This document shows positions 1 through 10,841 of a stretch of 64,000 nt of DNA, in pieces. Under the pieces are notes generated by a model that made no database searches, was not told the origin of the DNA, and saw only the letters and a program-made list of their open reading frames with translations. Both the position numbers and the translations under genes were made by a program. Each line of letters opens with the position of its first letter. Positions within the stretch are counted from its first letter, which is position 1. This DNA is from Acidimicrobiales bacterium (GTDB taxonomy: Bacteria; Actinomycetota; Acidimicrobiia; Acidimicrobiales; Iamiaceae): NCBI GenBank assembly GCA_035630295.1, contig DASQKY010000042.1:1-64000 (forward strand), given 5' to 3'.

Positions 1-1857
<1,857 letters not shown>

Positions 1858-2078
1858 GGCGCGACCTCTCAGGAGATGGGGGTGAGCAGGCGGCTCACAC
1901 GGAGCGTGCGGGGTCGCCAGGACCCGGTCTGACCGCTGTCCACCGGGGCCTGACCAGGGTGCGAGGCCTTGTGGGGACTGGCGATCACGATGCGGGCAGC
2001 TTACCAGGAGGGGCCGGTCGCGGGGTGCATCCGCAGCGCTCCGGCGGCCCCGGCCCGGGCCCGCTGACCAGGGCCGGG

Positions 2079-2459
2079 TCAGGCCCCGGGAGGGCTCCCG
2101 GGAGGTGCCGTCCGGGCCTGGAGGGCAGTGACGACACCGGGCCCGAGGAGGGGGGCCAGGCCCTCGACCACGGCCGACTCCAGCCACCGGGCCTGCCCGG
2201 TCCAGACCGGGTCGCTGGCCTGGACCACCAGCACCCCGTCCCGCACCGCGGTGGGGCGCAGGGCCCGGGCCGCCGCCGGGCCCACCAGGTCGGGCCAGGC
2301 CCGGGCCACCACCTCCAGGGTGGTGGCCGGCGGGGCCCCCAGCCCGGCCAGCACTCGGTCCAGCGCCTCGGACAGGCGGGCCGGGCGCGACCCGGCGCCG
2401 TCACCGGCTCGGCTCGTCCGTGGGGGCACGGGAGCGAGTCTCGCACGCCCCGCCCCCAT
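2079..2459 (-). CDS. DUF721/DciA-like protein
   Basis: A 126-residue protein of the DUF721 family, which includes DciA, the proposed bacterial helicase-loading factor. The conserved core is recognisable: a TLEVVARAWPDLVGPAAA segment, then RDGVLVVQASDPVWTGQARW and a C-terminal LLGPGVVTALQAR. It sits 26 bases downstream of recF and upstream of gyrB, the usual actinobacterial position (compare the small gene between recF and gyrB in Mycobacterium). The ATG at 2459 has AGGACGG just upstream; a GTG at 2429 would give a protein 10 residues shorter. A role in loading the replicative helicase DnaB is inferred from the family, not shown here. Confidence 0.85.
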   Translation of the reverse strand: MGAGRARLAPVPPRTSRAGDGAGSRPARLSEALDRVLAGLGAPPATTLEVVARAWPDLVGPAAARALRPTAVRDGVLVVQASDPVWTGQARWLESAVVEGLAPLLGPGVVTALQARTAPPGSPPGA

Positions 2460-2485
2460 CCCGTCCTGGGGCGCCCGGCAACGGA

Positions 2486-3565
2486 TCAACCGTCGGCCAC
2501 CACCTGCCCGGCGGCGATGCGGAGCACCAGGTCGGGGCGGCTGTCGGGGGGGAGCACGGCCGCGGTGGTGATGATGGTCTGGCCCGGCGGCAGGTGGGCC
2601 AGGAGGCCGGCCGAGCGGTCGGGGTCGAGCTCGGAGAACACGTCGTCGAGGAGGAGGAGCGGCGGGGTGTCGAGCACCTGGGCCACGCGGCGGGCGGCGG
2701 CCAGGCGCAGGGCCAGGGCCAGGCTGCGCTGCTCGCCCTGCGAGGCGTGGGTCCGGGCCGGCATGCCGGCCAGGTCCACGCCCAGCTCGTCGCGGTGGGG
2801 GCCGACCAGGCTCACCCCCCGGCGCAGCTCGTCGACCCGCACCGCGGCCAGGGCGGCGCGCAGGCCGTCGGCCCGCCACGGGGGGGCATAGGCCAGGCCC
2901 ACGTCACCGGCGCCGGCCAGGTCCCGGTAGGCCACGTCGACCTCGGGCCCCAGGGCGGAGACCAGCGCCACCCGGGCGTCGGCCAGCGCCTCCCCCGCCC
3001 CGGCCAGCCGCTCGTCCCACACGTCGAGGGTGGCCTCCACCTCCGGGGTGAGCCGGCCCCCGGACTGCTTGAGCAGGGCCCCCCGCTGGCGGAGGACGCG
3101 GTCCAGGTCGTTGCGGGTGGCCTCCAGGCGCGGGTCCAGGGCCACCAGCAGGTCGTCGAGGAAGCGGCGGCGCTCCCCGGGGCCGCCCTTCACCAGCTCC
3201 AGGTCGTCGGGGGCGAAGACCACGGCCCGGAAGGCGTCCAGGCCGTCACGGGCCCGGCGCACGGGCTGGCGGTTGACCAGCGTGCGGCTGCGGCCCCCGG
3301 GGGCGATCTCGCACTCGACCAGCAGCGACCGCTCCCCCCGCCGCCCCTCGCCCCGCACCACGGCCCGCTCGGCGCCCACCCGGACCAGGGCCTCGGTGGG
3401 CGCGGCCCGGAACGAACGGAGCCCACCGAGCCAGCCGATGGCCTCCAACAGGTTGCTCTTGCCCTGGCCGTTGGACCCCACCACGGCCGTCAGGCCCGGG
3501 GCCAGGGTGACGTCGGCCTCGGCGTAGCTGCGGAAGTCGGCCAGCCAGACGCGATCGAGCTGCAC
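2486..3565 (-). CDS. recF: DNA replication/repair protein RecF
   Basis: RecF is an SMC-like ATPase that helps load RecA at single-strand gaps and stalled forks. The 359-residue product starts with the typical LDRVWLADFRSYAEAD, has the Walker A motif GSNGQGKSN at residues 31-39, the ABC-type signature region around THASQGEQRSLALALRLA, and the Walker B LLLDDVFSELD near the C-terminus. Length matches the family. It lies 23 bases downstream of dnaN and is probably cotranscribed with it and with the following dciA-like and gyrB genes. Confidence 0.97.
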   Translation of the reverse strand: MQLDRVWLADFRSYAEADVTLAPGLTAVVGSNGQGKSNLLEAIGWLGGLRSFRAAPTEALVRVGAERAVVRGEGRRGERSLLVECEIAPGGRSRTLVNRQPVRRARDGLDAFRAVVFAPDDLELVKGGPGERRRFLDDLLVALDPRLEATRNDLDRVLRQRGALLKQSGGRLTPEVEATLDVWDERLAGAGEALADARVALVSALGPEVDVAYRDLAGAGDVGLAYAPPWRADGLRAALAAVRVDELRRGVSLVGPHRDELGVDLAGMPARTHASQGEQRSLALALRLAAARRVAQVLDTPPLLLLDDVFSELDPDRSAGLLAHLPPGQTIITTAAVLPPDSRPDLVLRIAAGQVVADG

Positions 3566-3588
3566 CGGTCGCCGGGCCCCTCAGGTCG

Positions 3589-4680
3589 TCAGATGCGGAC
3601 GGGCATGAGCAGGTACAGGAAGTCCGAGCGACCGGTGGCCCGCAGGACGGCCGGCTTGTTGGCGTCGGTGGTCTCCAGGGCGACCTCGTCGCCGGGGGCC
3701 ACCTCGATGCCGTCGAGCAGGTACTCGGGGTTGAAGCCCACGGTGAGCTCGGCGCCGTCGAAGGTGGCCTCCACCGCCTCGCTGGCCTGGCCCACGTCCT
3801 GGGTGACGGCGTCCAGCTCCAGGCCGCCGGGGCCCATGGTCAGCCGCACCGGGGTGGCCTCCCGGGCCATGAGCCGCACCCGGCGCACGGCGTCGCCCAA
3901 CGCGGCGCGGGAGACGACCATGCGGTTGGGGTAGCTGGAGGGGATGAGGCCCCGGTAGTTGGGGAACTCGCCCTCGATGAGCCGGGTGGTGACCCGGGTG
4001 GAGCCCACCTCGAAGGTTGCCTCGCGCTCCCCCAGCCGGAGGGTCACGTCCTTGTCGTCGTCCAGGGCCCGCACCAGCTCCCGCAGGGCCCGGGACGGCA
4101 CCAGGACGCTCTGGCCCTCCTCGAGGACGGCGCGGCCCTCCAGGTCGCGGACGGCCAGGCGGTAGGAGTCGGTGGCCACCAGGCGCAGGCCCCCGCTCTC
4201 GGCGGCCATGAGCACGCCGGTGAGGATGGGGCGAGCGTCGTCCGAGCTGGCCGCCGGGACCACCTGGGACAGGGCCTCGGACAGGTCGGCGCCGGCCAGG
4301 GTGACGGCGTGCTCGGCCGGGGCGCCCAGCCGGGGGAACTCGTCGGCGGGGAGCAGCCGGATGGACGAGGTGAAGCGCCCGGAGGTGATCTGGGCCTCGT
4401 CGCCCTCCACCGCGATCTCCACCCGGCCCGAGTCCAGGGACCGCACCACGTCGGAGGCGATCTTGGCCGGCATGACGGCCACGCCGTCGGCCTGGCCCGC
4501 CACCTGGGTGGTGACCGACACGGTCAGGTCCAGGTCGCTGCCGGTCAGCCGGAGGGTGTCGCCCTCCAGCTCCAGGCGCACGCCCGACAGCACGGGGAGG
4601 GCCCCACCGCGGTTGGCCACGGCTCGCCCCGCGGTGCCGAGGGCCTCCACCAGCTCGTCACGCTCGCAACGGAACTTCAC
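3589..4680 (-). CDS. dnaN: DNA polymerase III beta subunit (sliding clamp)
   Basis: The ring-shaped processivity clamp that tethers polymerase III and binds many repair proteins. The 363-residue protein has three clamp repeats and ends in YLLMPVRI, the normal C-terminal peptide. I start it at the GTG at 4680 because this gives VKFRCERDEL, aligned with the almost invariant N-terminus MKFRxERD. The in-frame ATG at 4752 would add 24 atypical residues and run into the origin region. It is the first gene downstream of the oriC block and the probable head of the dnaN, recF, dciA-like, gyrB operon. Confidence 0.97.
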   Translation of the reverse strand: MKFRCERDELVEALGTAGRAVANRGGALPVLSGVRLELEGDTLRLTGSDLDLTVSVTTQVAGQADGVAVMPAKIASDVVRSLDSGRVEIAVEGDEAQITSGRFTSSIRLLPADEFPRLGAPAEHAVTLAGADLSEALSQVVPAASSDDARPILTGVLMAAESGGLRLVATDSYRLAVRDLEGRAVLEEGQSVLVPSRALRELVRALDDDKDVTLRLGEREATFEVGSTRVTTRLIEGEFPNYRGLIPSSYPNRMVVSRAALGDAVRRVRLMAREATPVRLTMGPGGLELDAVTQDVGQASEAVEATFDGAELTVGFNPEYLLDGIEVAPGDEVALETTDANKPAVLRATGRSDFLYLLMPVRI

Positions 4681-5029
4681 CGTCGTGGCTCGCTTTCTCT
4701 GCGGGGTGCAGTCGTCGTCGGGCAGAGGGGCGGCCCGGGGGGTGGGGTGCAATCTCCCACAACATGGTGGAACATCAGGTCATTGGAGTAGGGGTGCCTG
4801 TGGATGGTGGACAACTCACCGTCGGCCCTGGTCAGGCCCGGTCGCCGTCGTCCCCCGTCGTCCACAGCGTTCCACAGTCGGCGGCCGGCGCCCGCGGATG
4901 GCCCCTCCGTCGTCCACCGCGGGGCCCCGTCGTCCACCGGTGCGTCCACGCCCGGTCCGGAGCTGGCCCACACGGTCGTCCACCGGTCGCCCACAGGCCG
5001 CTGGTGACGCCACCGGCCCGCGCCGCCCC
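4681..5029. other. oriC: Probable replication origin (oriC), dnaN-dnaA intergenic
   Basis: The 349 bases between dnaN and dnaA carry a cluster of DnaA-box-like 9-mers related to TTGTCCACA. On the + strand: TCGTCCACA at 4858-4866 (one mismatch), TCGTCCACC at 4910-4918, 4930-4938 and 4976-4984, and TCGCCCACA at 4987-4995. On the - strand: TTGTCCACC at 4806-4814 (one mismatch), with a weaker site at 4799-4807. The segment 4751-4800 is AT-richer than its surroundings and could be the unwinding element. Position between dnaA and dnaN, box cluster, and the divergence of gene direction around this region (dnaA, dnaN, recF, gyrB leftward; rpmH to parB rightward) all point to the origin. Confidence 0.85.
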
Positions 5030-6472
5030 TCACACTGAGCCCTTCTTCAGCTCCTGCACGATGGCCTGGACCTGGTGGAAGATGGGCTTCCGCTCGGCCA
5101 TCAAGTTCTCGATCTTGCTGACCGCGTGCATCACCGTGGTGTGGTCGCGGCCGCCGAACTCCCGGGCGATGGCCGGGTAGCTGAGGTCGGTGAGCTCCCG
5201 GATGACGTACATGGCGACCTGTCGGGCCGTCACCAGCGGGCGCCGCCGGCTCTTGCCGGTGATCTCCTCGATGCTGAAGCCGTAGCGCTGCGAGACCTTC
5301 TCCAGGATCAGGGCGGGGCTGACGGTGCGGCTGGCGTTGTCGCCGAGGATGTCGGAGAGCACCTGCTCGGCCATGCTGACGCCCAGGTCGCGCTGGTAGA
5401 GGTTGGCGTAGGCGGTGACCCGGGTGAAGGCGCCCTCCAGCTCCCGGATGTTGTCGGTGATGTTGGTGGCGATGAACTCGAGGACGTCGTCCGGGACGTC
5501 CAGGGGCGCCCGCTCGGCCTTCTTGCGCAGGATGGCCAGGCGGGTCTCGACGTCGGGGGGCTGGATGTCGGTGATCAGGCCCATCTTGAACCGGCTGCGC
5601 AGGCGGTGCTCCAGGGTGGCGATGGAGTCCGGGGCCCGGTCGGAGGTGAGGACGATCTGGCTGCGCCGGGAGTGCAGCTCGTTGAAGGTGTGGAAGAACT
5701 CCTCCTGGAAGCGCTCGGCCCCCTCGATGAACTGGATGTCGTCCACCAGGAGCACGTCGAGCTGGCGGTAGCGCCGCTTGAAGTCGTTCATCGTCTTCAG
5801 CCGGATGCACTCGATGAAGTCGTTCAGGAACCGTTCGGTGGAGACGTAGCGCACCACCTTGCCGGGGTAGTTCTGGGCCACGTAGGTGCGGATCGACTGC
5901 AGGAGGTGGGTCTTGCCCAACCCGGCGTCGCCGTAGATGAACAGCGGGTTGTAGGCCCGGCCCGGCGTCTCGGCCACCGCCATCGAGGCCGCGTAGGAGA
6001 ACCGGTTGGACTGGCCGATGACGAAGTCGTCGAAGGTGTAGACGATGTCGCCACCGGCCTCGGCCCCGGCGCCACCGGCCACCGGGAACGGGGCCGACAC
6101 CGGGGACCGGGCCAGGTTGACGGTGCCCTGGTCGTCGCGGCCGGTGGCCGCCCCGGATCCGTCCGGCGCGGCCCGGTCGGCGGCCGCGTCCTGCGCGGCG
6201 CGCTCCTGGGCCACCACGTCGGGCCCGGCTCGGACCTCGACCACGAGGTTGACGGGGGCGCCGTTGGCCGCCTCGAGGGCCTCGGTGACCAGGGACCGGT
6301 AGCGCCCCTGGACCCGGTCGGCGACCACGCCGCTGGGCACGGCGATGACCAGGGTGTCGGTGTCGGCGGAGACGGCCTGGATCCCGTGGAAGGTCGATTT
6401 CCACACCCCGTCGGTGACCTGCTCACGCAGGAAATCGCAGCATGTACCCCACAAGCTCTCGGCGTCGCCCAC
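5030..6472 (-). CDS. dnaA: Chromosomal replication initiator DnaA
   Basis: DnaA is the AAA+ initiator that binds DnaA boxes and melts oriC. The 480-residue protein has domain I (residues 1-80, [15 protein letters not shown]), a variable linker, the AAA+ core with Walker [10 protein letters not shown] at about 181-189 and Walker B LLVDDIQF, and the C-terminal DNA-binding helix-turn-helix with the signature [16 protein letters not shown] chose the GTG at 6472 because it gives the normal N-terminus and has AGAAGG 10 bases upstream. The longer frame from 6640 would add 56 residues and place three DnaA boxes inside the coding region. Those boxes lie just upstream of this start, as expected for autoregulation. 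Confidence 0.97.
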   Translation of the reverse strand: MGDAESLWGTCCDFLREQVTDGVWKSTFHGIQAVSADTDTLVIAVPSGVVADRVQGRYRSLVTEALEAANGAPVNLVVEVRAGPDVVAQERAAQDAAADRAAPDGSGAATGRDDQGTVNLARSPVSAPFPVAGGAGAEAGGDIVYTFDDFVIGQSNRFSYAASMAVAETPGRAYNPLFIYGDAGLGKTHLLQSIRTYVAQNYPGKVVRYVSTERFLNDFIECIRLKTMNDFKRRYRQLDVLLVDDIQFIEGAERFQEEFFHTFNELHSRRSQIVLTSDRAPDSIATLEHRLRSRFKMGLITDIQPPDVETRLAILRKKAERAPLDVPDDVLEFIATNITDNIRELEGAFTRVTAYANLYQRDLGVSMAEQVLSDILGDNASRTVSPALILEKVSQRYGFSIEEITGKSRRRPLVTARQVAMYVIRELTDLSYPAIAREFGGRDHTTVMHAVSKIENLMAERKPIFHQVQAIVQELKKGSV

Positions 6473-6888
6473 GGCTCGGGTGCCTTCTCTTTCTCCTCGT
6501 CCACACGGGGATCCACAGAATGTGGACAACGACTGTTGGAGGCCCGAGGGCCCCGAGTCTGGTCGCTGGGTGCCACCGGTCGTGGCGGGATCGGCCGGTG
6601 ACGAGGAGCGGACCGTACCACCGCGATCGTGGCCCGTCACACGAGCGCGGACGGCGCTCCGTGCCCCGGTCCGGCGGGGCCGCCGGGGCCGCGTGTTGCC
6701 CCTGTTCCCGGGCGGGATCTACCGTTGTCGGCGGTCCCGTGATGTCACGGGGCTGCCGCGCCCGCCCACCGGTCTGGTCGGCGCCGGGGCTGCGGTCCTG
6801 GTGGATCGTGTCCGGTCCAGGGTGCTCGACGTCGCCATTCGGCGGGTCGGGCCCGGGAGGAACCCCGCGGTGTCCGAGGAGGAGAGCA
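6473..6888. promoter_or_regulatory. dnaA-rpmH divergent intergenic region with DnaA boxes
   Basis: This 416-base spacer separates the leftward dnaA from the rightward rpmH operon. Close to dnaA it holds a perfect DnaA box on the - strand at 6521-6529 (TTGTCCACA), TCGTCCACA at 6497-6505 and GGATCCACA at 6509-6517, all within 60 bases of the dnaA start. They probably mediate DnaA autorepression and may be a second half of the origin. A possible rpmH promoter, TTGCCC at 6696-6701 and TACCGT at 6720-6725 with an 18-base spacer, is weak evidence only. No gene is visible in either strand. Confidence 0.7.
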
Positions 6889-7023
6889 GTGAAGCGCACC
6901 TACCAGCCCAACGTCCGTCGTCGCTCGAAGCGTCACGGGTTCCGCAAGCGGATGGCGACCCGAGCCGGTCGCGCCGTGATCCGGAGCCGCCGCCAGAAGG
7001 GCCGGGCCCGTCTGTCGGCCTGA
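6889..7023 (+). CDS. rpmH: 50S ribosomal protein L34
   Basis: A 44-residue, very basic protein beginning [17 protein letters not shown], the L34 signature. It is a structural part of the large ribosomal subunit. GTG start at 6889 with a strong GAGGAGAG site just upstream. The gene is first in the rpmH, rnpA, yidD, yidC, khpB, rsmG series that accompanies dnaA in most bacteria. Its TGA stop overlaps the proposed rnpA start. Confidence 0.98.
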   Translation: MKRTYQPNVRRRSKRHGFRKRMATRAGRAVIRSRRQKGRARLSA

Positions 7024-7355
7024 TCGCGCCGCTCCGTGATCGTCGCGTCCTGCGCCTCGTGCGCTCCGAGGGCCACCGAGGCCGGTCCGGCCCGGTGATG
7101 GTCCGCGCCACCGGCCCGTCCCCCGACGGCGGGTGCCACGTCGCGTTCGCCATCGGGCGCCGCACCGGCACCGCCGTGGTCCGCAACCGCATCCGGCGCC
7201 GCCTCCGGGCCGCGCTCGACGACCTGGCCCGCGACGGCGGCGTCCCACCCGTCGCCCTGCTGGTGACCGCCGGCGCCCCGGCCGCCACCGCGCCCTTCCC
7301 CCAGCTCCGCTCCCACCTGGCCCGGGCCATCGCCCGGGCCACGTCCCGCTCGTGA
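7020..7355 (+). CDS. rnpA: Ribonuclease P protein component
   Basis: The protein subunit of RNase P, which matures tRNA 5' ends with the RNA subunit. The diagnostic motif is clear: [20 protein letters not shown], the RNR signature. The reading frame has no ATG, GTG or TTG at the expected N-terminus. Alignment to the family (an [15 protein letters not shown]-terminus) makes the CTG at 7020, which overlaps the rpmH stop codon, the best candidate; a GTG at 7059 would cut off part of the first helix. The 3' end overlaps yidD by four bases. The gene assignment is firm; the start codon is not. Confidence 0.9.
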   Translation: MIAPLRDRRVLRLVRSEGHRGRSGPVMVRATGPSPDGGCHVAFAIGRRTGTAVVRNRIRRRLRAALDDLARDGGVPPVALLVTAGAPAATAPFPQLRSHLARAIARATSRS

Positions 7356-7615
7356 CCGCCGCCCCGGCTCCCTCGCCACCGGCCCGCCTGGTGCTGGGCC
7401 TCATCCGGGCCTACCAGGCGGTGCGGGCCGGGCGCCCGTCGCCCTGCCGCTTCCAGCCCACCTGCTCCACCTACGCCGCCGACGCCGTCGCCCGCCACGG
7501 CGCCGGGCGCGGCTCCTGGTACGCCCTCCGGCGCCTCGGCCGTTGCCACCCCTTCGGCGGGCACGGCTGGGACCCCGTCCCCGACGTCCGCCCGACCGCT
7601 GAACGGACCGCCTGA
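7352..7615 (+). CDS. yidD: Membrane protein insertion efficiency factor YidD
   Basis: An 87-residue YidD-family protein that assists YidC-dependent membrane insertion. The family core is present: [18 protein letters not shown] followed by [16 protein letters not shown] and the C-terminal [14 protein letters not shown]. The GTG start at 7352 overlaps the rnpA stop (GTGA) and its TGA shares a base with the yidC ATG, so translation is probably coupled through the three genes. Confidence 0.95.
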   Translation: MTAAPAPSPPARLVLGLIRAYQAVRAGRPSPCRFQPTCSTYAADAVARHGAGRGSWYALRRLGRCHPFGGHGWDPVPDVRPTAERTA

Positions 7616-8814
7616 TGGACTTCCTGTTCGACACCATCGCCAGCGTCCTGGCCTTCTTCTACGACCTCACCTCGTCGTTCGGGGGGGCGATCCTCCTCCT
7701 GACCCTGACGGTCATGGTCGTGGTCACGCCGCTGACCCTCAAGAGCACGCGCTCGATGATCGCCATGCAGCGACTGCAGCCCGAGCTGCGCAAGCTCCAG
7801 GCCAAGTACAAGGACGACCGCCAGAAGCTCAACGAAGAGATGATGGCGTTCTACAAGGAGCACAACATCAACCCCCTGGGCGGCTGCCTGCCCCTGGTGG
7901 TGCAGATGCCGGTGTTCTTCGTGCTCTACCGGGTGCTGGTGGGCATGGTGAAGCCGCCCTCCTACGGCTACGACATGGGCAGCGCCGTGGGCCTGGCCGC
8001 CCGCAACCCCTCCGGGGGCGGCACCTTCAGCGGCTTCGGCACCTTCGACCCCGGCTACCTCGACCACAGCACCGCCCTCTACAAGGCGCTCAACGTGGCC
8101 CGGGAGATGAACTCCTTCGGGCTCGACCTGGCCGACACCTTCACCAACCGCCTCTCCGAGGGGCTCCTGCACGCCATCCCCTACCTGATCCTGGTGGTGC
8201 TCATCGGGGTGACGGCCTGGTACCAGCAGCGCCAGATCCAGGCCCGCAACTCCGGCAACCAGCCGCAGATCAACCCGCAGCAGCAGATGCTGATGAAGGT
8301 CCTGCCGTTCTTCCTGCCGCTGATCTCGCTGACCCTGCCGGCCGGCATCGTCCTGTACTTCCTGGTGTCCAACCTGTACCGGATCGGCCAGCAGGCCTTC
8401 ATCACCCGCACCATGTACTCCGGGGACAAGGACGGCAGCGCCAAGGGCAAGGGCGGCGGCAAGGGCCGTGGCCCCGTCGGGTCCGGGTCCGACGGGTCGG
8501 CCGGCGCCGGCCTCCTCGGAGGCCTGCTCTCGCGGCCCGGCCGGACCCCGGCCGATGACGCCTCGGCCGATGACGGCGCCCCCCCGAAGGGGAGCAGCCG
8601 CCCGTCGGGCAAGGGCGGGGCCGGTCGTGCCCCCACCAACGGAGCGAAGACCCCGGCCAAGGGGGGCACCAAGAGCCCCGCCAAGAGCCCGGCCAAGGGA
8701 GGCGGAGGCCCGTCGGGCACGACGACCAAGGCCACGGCCCCGGCGCGCCAGGCGCCCAGCCGCACCGCTCCGTCCAACCAGAACCGATCGAAGAAGAAGA
8801 GGAAGAGGAACTAG
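7615..8814 (+). CDS. yidC: Membrane protein insertase YidC
   Basis: YidC/Oxa1-type insertase for inner-membrane proteins. The 399 residues show the actinobacterial arrangement: a first membrane segment around 20-40 (GGAILLLTLTVMVVVTPL), a coiled-coil hairpin rich in K and Q, the conserved NPLGGCLPLVVQMPVFFVLY segment, further membrane helices near 185 and 235-260, and a long cytoplasmic tail. The last 130 residues are low-complexity, rich in Gly, Pro, Ala and Lys, and end in KKKRKRN, as in other Gram-positive-type YidC proteins whose basic tails contact the ribosome. Confidence 0.96.
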   Translation: MDFLFDTIASVLAFFYDLTSSFGGAILLLTLTVMVVVTPLTLKSTRSMIAMQRLQPELRKLQAKYKDDRQKLNEEMMAFYKEHNINPLGGCLPLVVQMPVFFVLYRVLVGMVKPPSYGYDMGSAVGLAARNPSGGGTFSGFGTFDPGYLDHSTALYKALNVAREMNSFGLDLADTFTNRLSEGLLHAIPYLILVVLIGVTAWYQQRQIQARNSGNQPQINPQQQMLMKVLPFFLPLISLTLPAGIVLYFLVSNLYRIGQQAFITRTMYSGDKDGSAKGKGGGKGRGPVGSGSDGSAGAGLLGGLLSRPGRTPADDASADDGAPPKGSSRPSGKGGAGRAPTNGAKTPAKGGTKSPAKSPAKGGGGPSGTTTKATAPARQAPSRTAPSNQNRSKKKRKRN

Positions 8815-8818
8815 AGCC

Positions 8819-9823
8819 TTGGAATGGGTTGAGATCACTGGCCGTACCGTCAAGGAGGCCACCGAGCTGGCCCTGGACGAGCTCGGCGTCGACGAGTCGG
8901 ATGCCGAGGTCCAGGTGCTGGAGGAGCCCCGAGCGGGGCTGTTCGGCCGCACCAAGGGCACGGCCCGGGTCAAGGCCCGCGTCGTCCCCCGGCAGCACCG
9001 CCCCAAGCAGGAGAGGCGCGATCGGAAGCGATCCACGGGCAACCGTGGCCGCTCCGGCGGCCGGAACGGCGCCAGCGACACCGCCGACGACGCGGCGCCG
9101 GCCGACGACCGGGCCCCCTCGCCGCCCGTCGAGGCCGAGGCCCGCGGTGGCACCCCGCGCTCCGACGACTCGAGCAGCCCGGGCGGTGGTCGTCGGCGCC
9201 GCCGCTCCGGCTCCGCCTCGGGCTCGGGCTCCGGGTCCGGCTCCGGCCGGGGCGACGCCGGACGGCGTCCGTCGCGACCCTCCAACGAGGCGGCCCCAAC
9301 CGCGACCGACGGGCCGACCGGCCCCCAGCAAGGAGACACCGTGGACACCGAGACCATGCCGCTCGACCAGCACGTGGCCATAGTCGAGACCTTCGTGGCC
9401 GGGCTGGTCGACGCCTTCGGGCTCGATGGCACCGTCGAGGTCGTCGAGGTCGACGACGAGACCCGGGAGGTGCGGGTGATCGGTGACGACCTCGGGCTCC
9501 TCATCGGCCCGCGGGGGCTGACGCTCCAGGCCGTGCACGAGCTGGCCCGCACCGTCGTCTACCGGGCCGCGCCCGACGGCCAGGACGGCCGGGTGCGGAT
9601 CGACATCGGCGGCTACCGCGAGCGGCGGCGCGAGGCCCTGGAGCGCTTCGCCACGTCGGTGGCCGAGTCGGTGCGTGAGGCGGGCCGGGCCAAGGCCTTG
9701 GAGCCGATGTCCCCACCCGACCGCAAGATCGTGCACGACACCGTCAACGGCATCGACGGCGTCCGGACCTCGTCGGAGGGCGAGGAGCCCCGCCGCCGGG
9801 TCGTCGTCCATCCCGACGACTGA
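8819..9823 (+). CDS. khpB: RNA-binding protein KhpB/Jag
   Basis: KhpB (Jag, EloR) is an RNA-binding protein linked to cell elongation. N-terminal Jag_N domain (residues 1-50: EWVEITGRTVKEATELALDE), a long disordered Gly/Ser/Arg-rich linker (about 70-170), a KH domain containing IGPRGLTLQAVHEL, and an R3H domain (RREALERFATSVAESVREAG). I start it at the TTG at 8819, five bases after the yidC stop and preceded by AGAGGAA, because this gives the standard family N-terminus; there is no nearby ATG. The linker is longer than usual. In Mycobacterium the homologue occupies the same place in the operon. Confidence 0.93.
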   Translation: MEWVEITGRTVKEATELALDELGVDESDAEVQVLEEPRAGLFGRTKGTARVKARVVPRQHRPKQERRDRKRSTGNRGRSGGRNGASDTADDAAPADDRAPSPPVEAEARGGTPRSDDSSSPGGGRRRRRSGSASGSGSGSGSGRGDAGRRPSRPSNEAAPTATDGPTGPQQGDTVDTETMPLDQHVAIVETFVAGLVDAFGLDGTVEVVEVDDETREVRVIGDDLGLLIGPRGLTLQAVHELARTVVYRAAPDGQDGRVRIDIGGYRERRREALERFATSVAESVREAGRAKALEPMSPPDRKIVHDTVNGIDGVRTSSEGEEPRRRVVVHPDD

Positions 9824-9853
9824 GCCGGGCCCGCTCGGTGGCTGGCGCGGGGC

Positions 9854-10495
9854 GTGACCGAGCAGCCTGATCCCGTCGACGTGCCGTCGGCGCTGGCGGC
9901 CGCCCTGGGCCGCCAGCGCCAGCGCGACCTGGTCGGCTCCGATCCGATCGAGGCCCAGGTCGGGCACAGCCTCGGGTTCGCCACCGCCCTCGGGCGGGCG
10001 CCGGGGCGGGCCCTCGACCTGGGCAGCGGCGGCGGCCTCCCGGGCCTGGTCCTGGCCCTGATGTGCTGGCCCGACACCGAGGTGGTGCTGGTCGACGCCA
10101 GCCAGCGCCGGTGCACCTACCTGGAGCTGGTGGTGGACGAGCTGGGCCTCGCCCCCCGGGTCGGTGTGCGGTGGGCCCGGGCCGAGGAGCTCGGCCGCGA
10201 CCCAGCCTGGCGGGCCGGCGCCGATGCCGTGGTGGCCCGCAGCTTCGGCCCCCCGGCCGTGGTGGCCGAGTGCGCCGCTCCCCTGCTGCGGCCCGGCGGC
10301 CACCTGGTGGTGAGCGAACCCCCGGAGGCGCCGGCGGAGCGCTGGCCGCCGGCCGGCCTCGCTCCCCTCGGCCTGGTGCCCGCAGCGGTGGTGGCCGAGG
10401 GCGGTGCTCACTACGCCCGGCTCCGCCAGGACGGTCCCTGCCCCGACCGCTTCCCCCGGCGCCCTGGCCTCCCCGCCCGCCGTCCCCTGTTCTGA
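9854..10495 (+). CDS. rsmG: 16S rRNA (guanine-527-N7)-methyltransferase RsmG
   Basis: SAM-dependent enzyme that methylates G527 of 16S rRNA; loss gives low-level streptomycin resistance in several bacteria. The 213 residues include the SAM-binding motif I ALDLGSGGGLPGLVLAL, the acidic motif VVLVDASQRRCTYL and the region VVARSFGPPAVVAECAAPLLRPGG. GTG start at 9854. Last gene of the rightward rpmH operon; nothing recognisable follows for nearly 4 kb. Confidence 0.95.
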   Translation: MTEQPDPVDVPSALAAALGRQRQRDLVGSDPIEAQVGHSLGFATALGRAPGRALDLGSGGGLPGLVLALMCWPDTEVVLVDASQRRCTYLELVVDELGLAPRVGVRWARAEELGRDPAWRAGADAVVARSFGPPAVVAECAAPLLRPGGHLVVSEPPEAPAERWPPAGLAPLGLVPAAVVAEGGAHYARLRQDGPCPDRFPRRPGLPARRPLF

Positions 10496-10629
10496 CCTCT
10501 GATCCACGGCGACGGGCCCGCCTTGAGATGCCGTGAGCGTGGCGATCCGGGGCCAGCGCCCCCACGGGTCCGGGTACCTGTGGAGAACGGCTCTCGAGCC
10601 ATCCTGAGCGATGCCCAACAGGACAGTTC

Positions 10630-10656
10630 ATGTCGCTCCCTGGCTTGAGCGGACAT
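10630..10656. repeat. Short inverted repeat downstream of rsmG
   Basis: ATGTC-GCTC at 10630-10638 pairs with GAGC at 10647-10650 and GACAT at 10652-10656, with a one-base bulge and an 8-base loop. It lies 135 bases after the rsmG stop in a locally less GC-rich stretch. It could act as a terminator or be chance; there is no T-run. Confidence 0.3.
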
Positions 10657-10841
10657 CGCTACTGACAAACCGCCATCTGCGGCATCGGTGGATTGAAAGA
10701 CCGAGCTCTCCGACGACGAGACGCCGTCGGGGGAGGCCCGTTCCCCCCGAGGCGTCGGCAACGGGCCGCCCGCATCGCGCCCGTCCCCCTGGGCCCCGCA
10801 GCCCGCAGTCGTGGCCGCGCCGTGCCCCATCCGAGCGATTC

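Noticed and set aside
5075-6601. Rightward frame of 508 codons across dnaA
   Set aside because: Antisense of dnaA without any recognisable domain.
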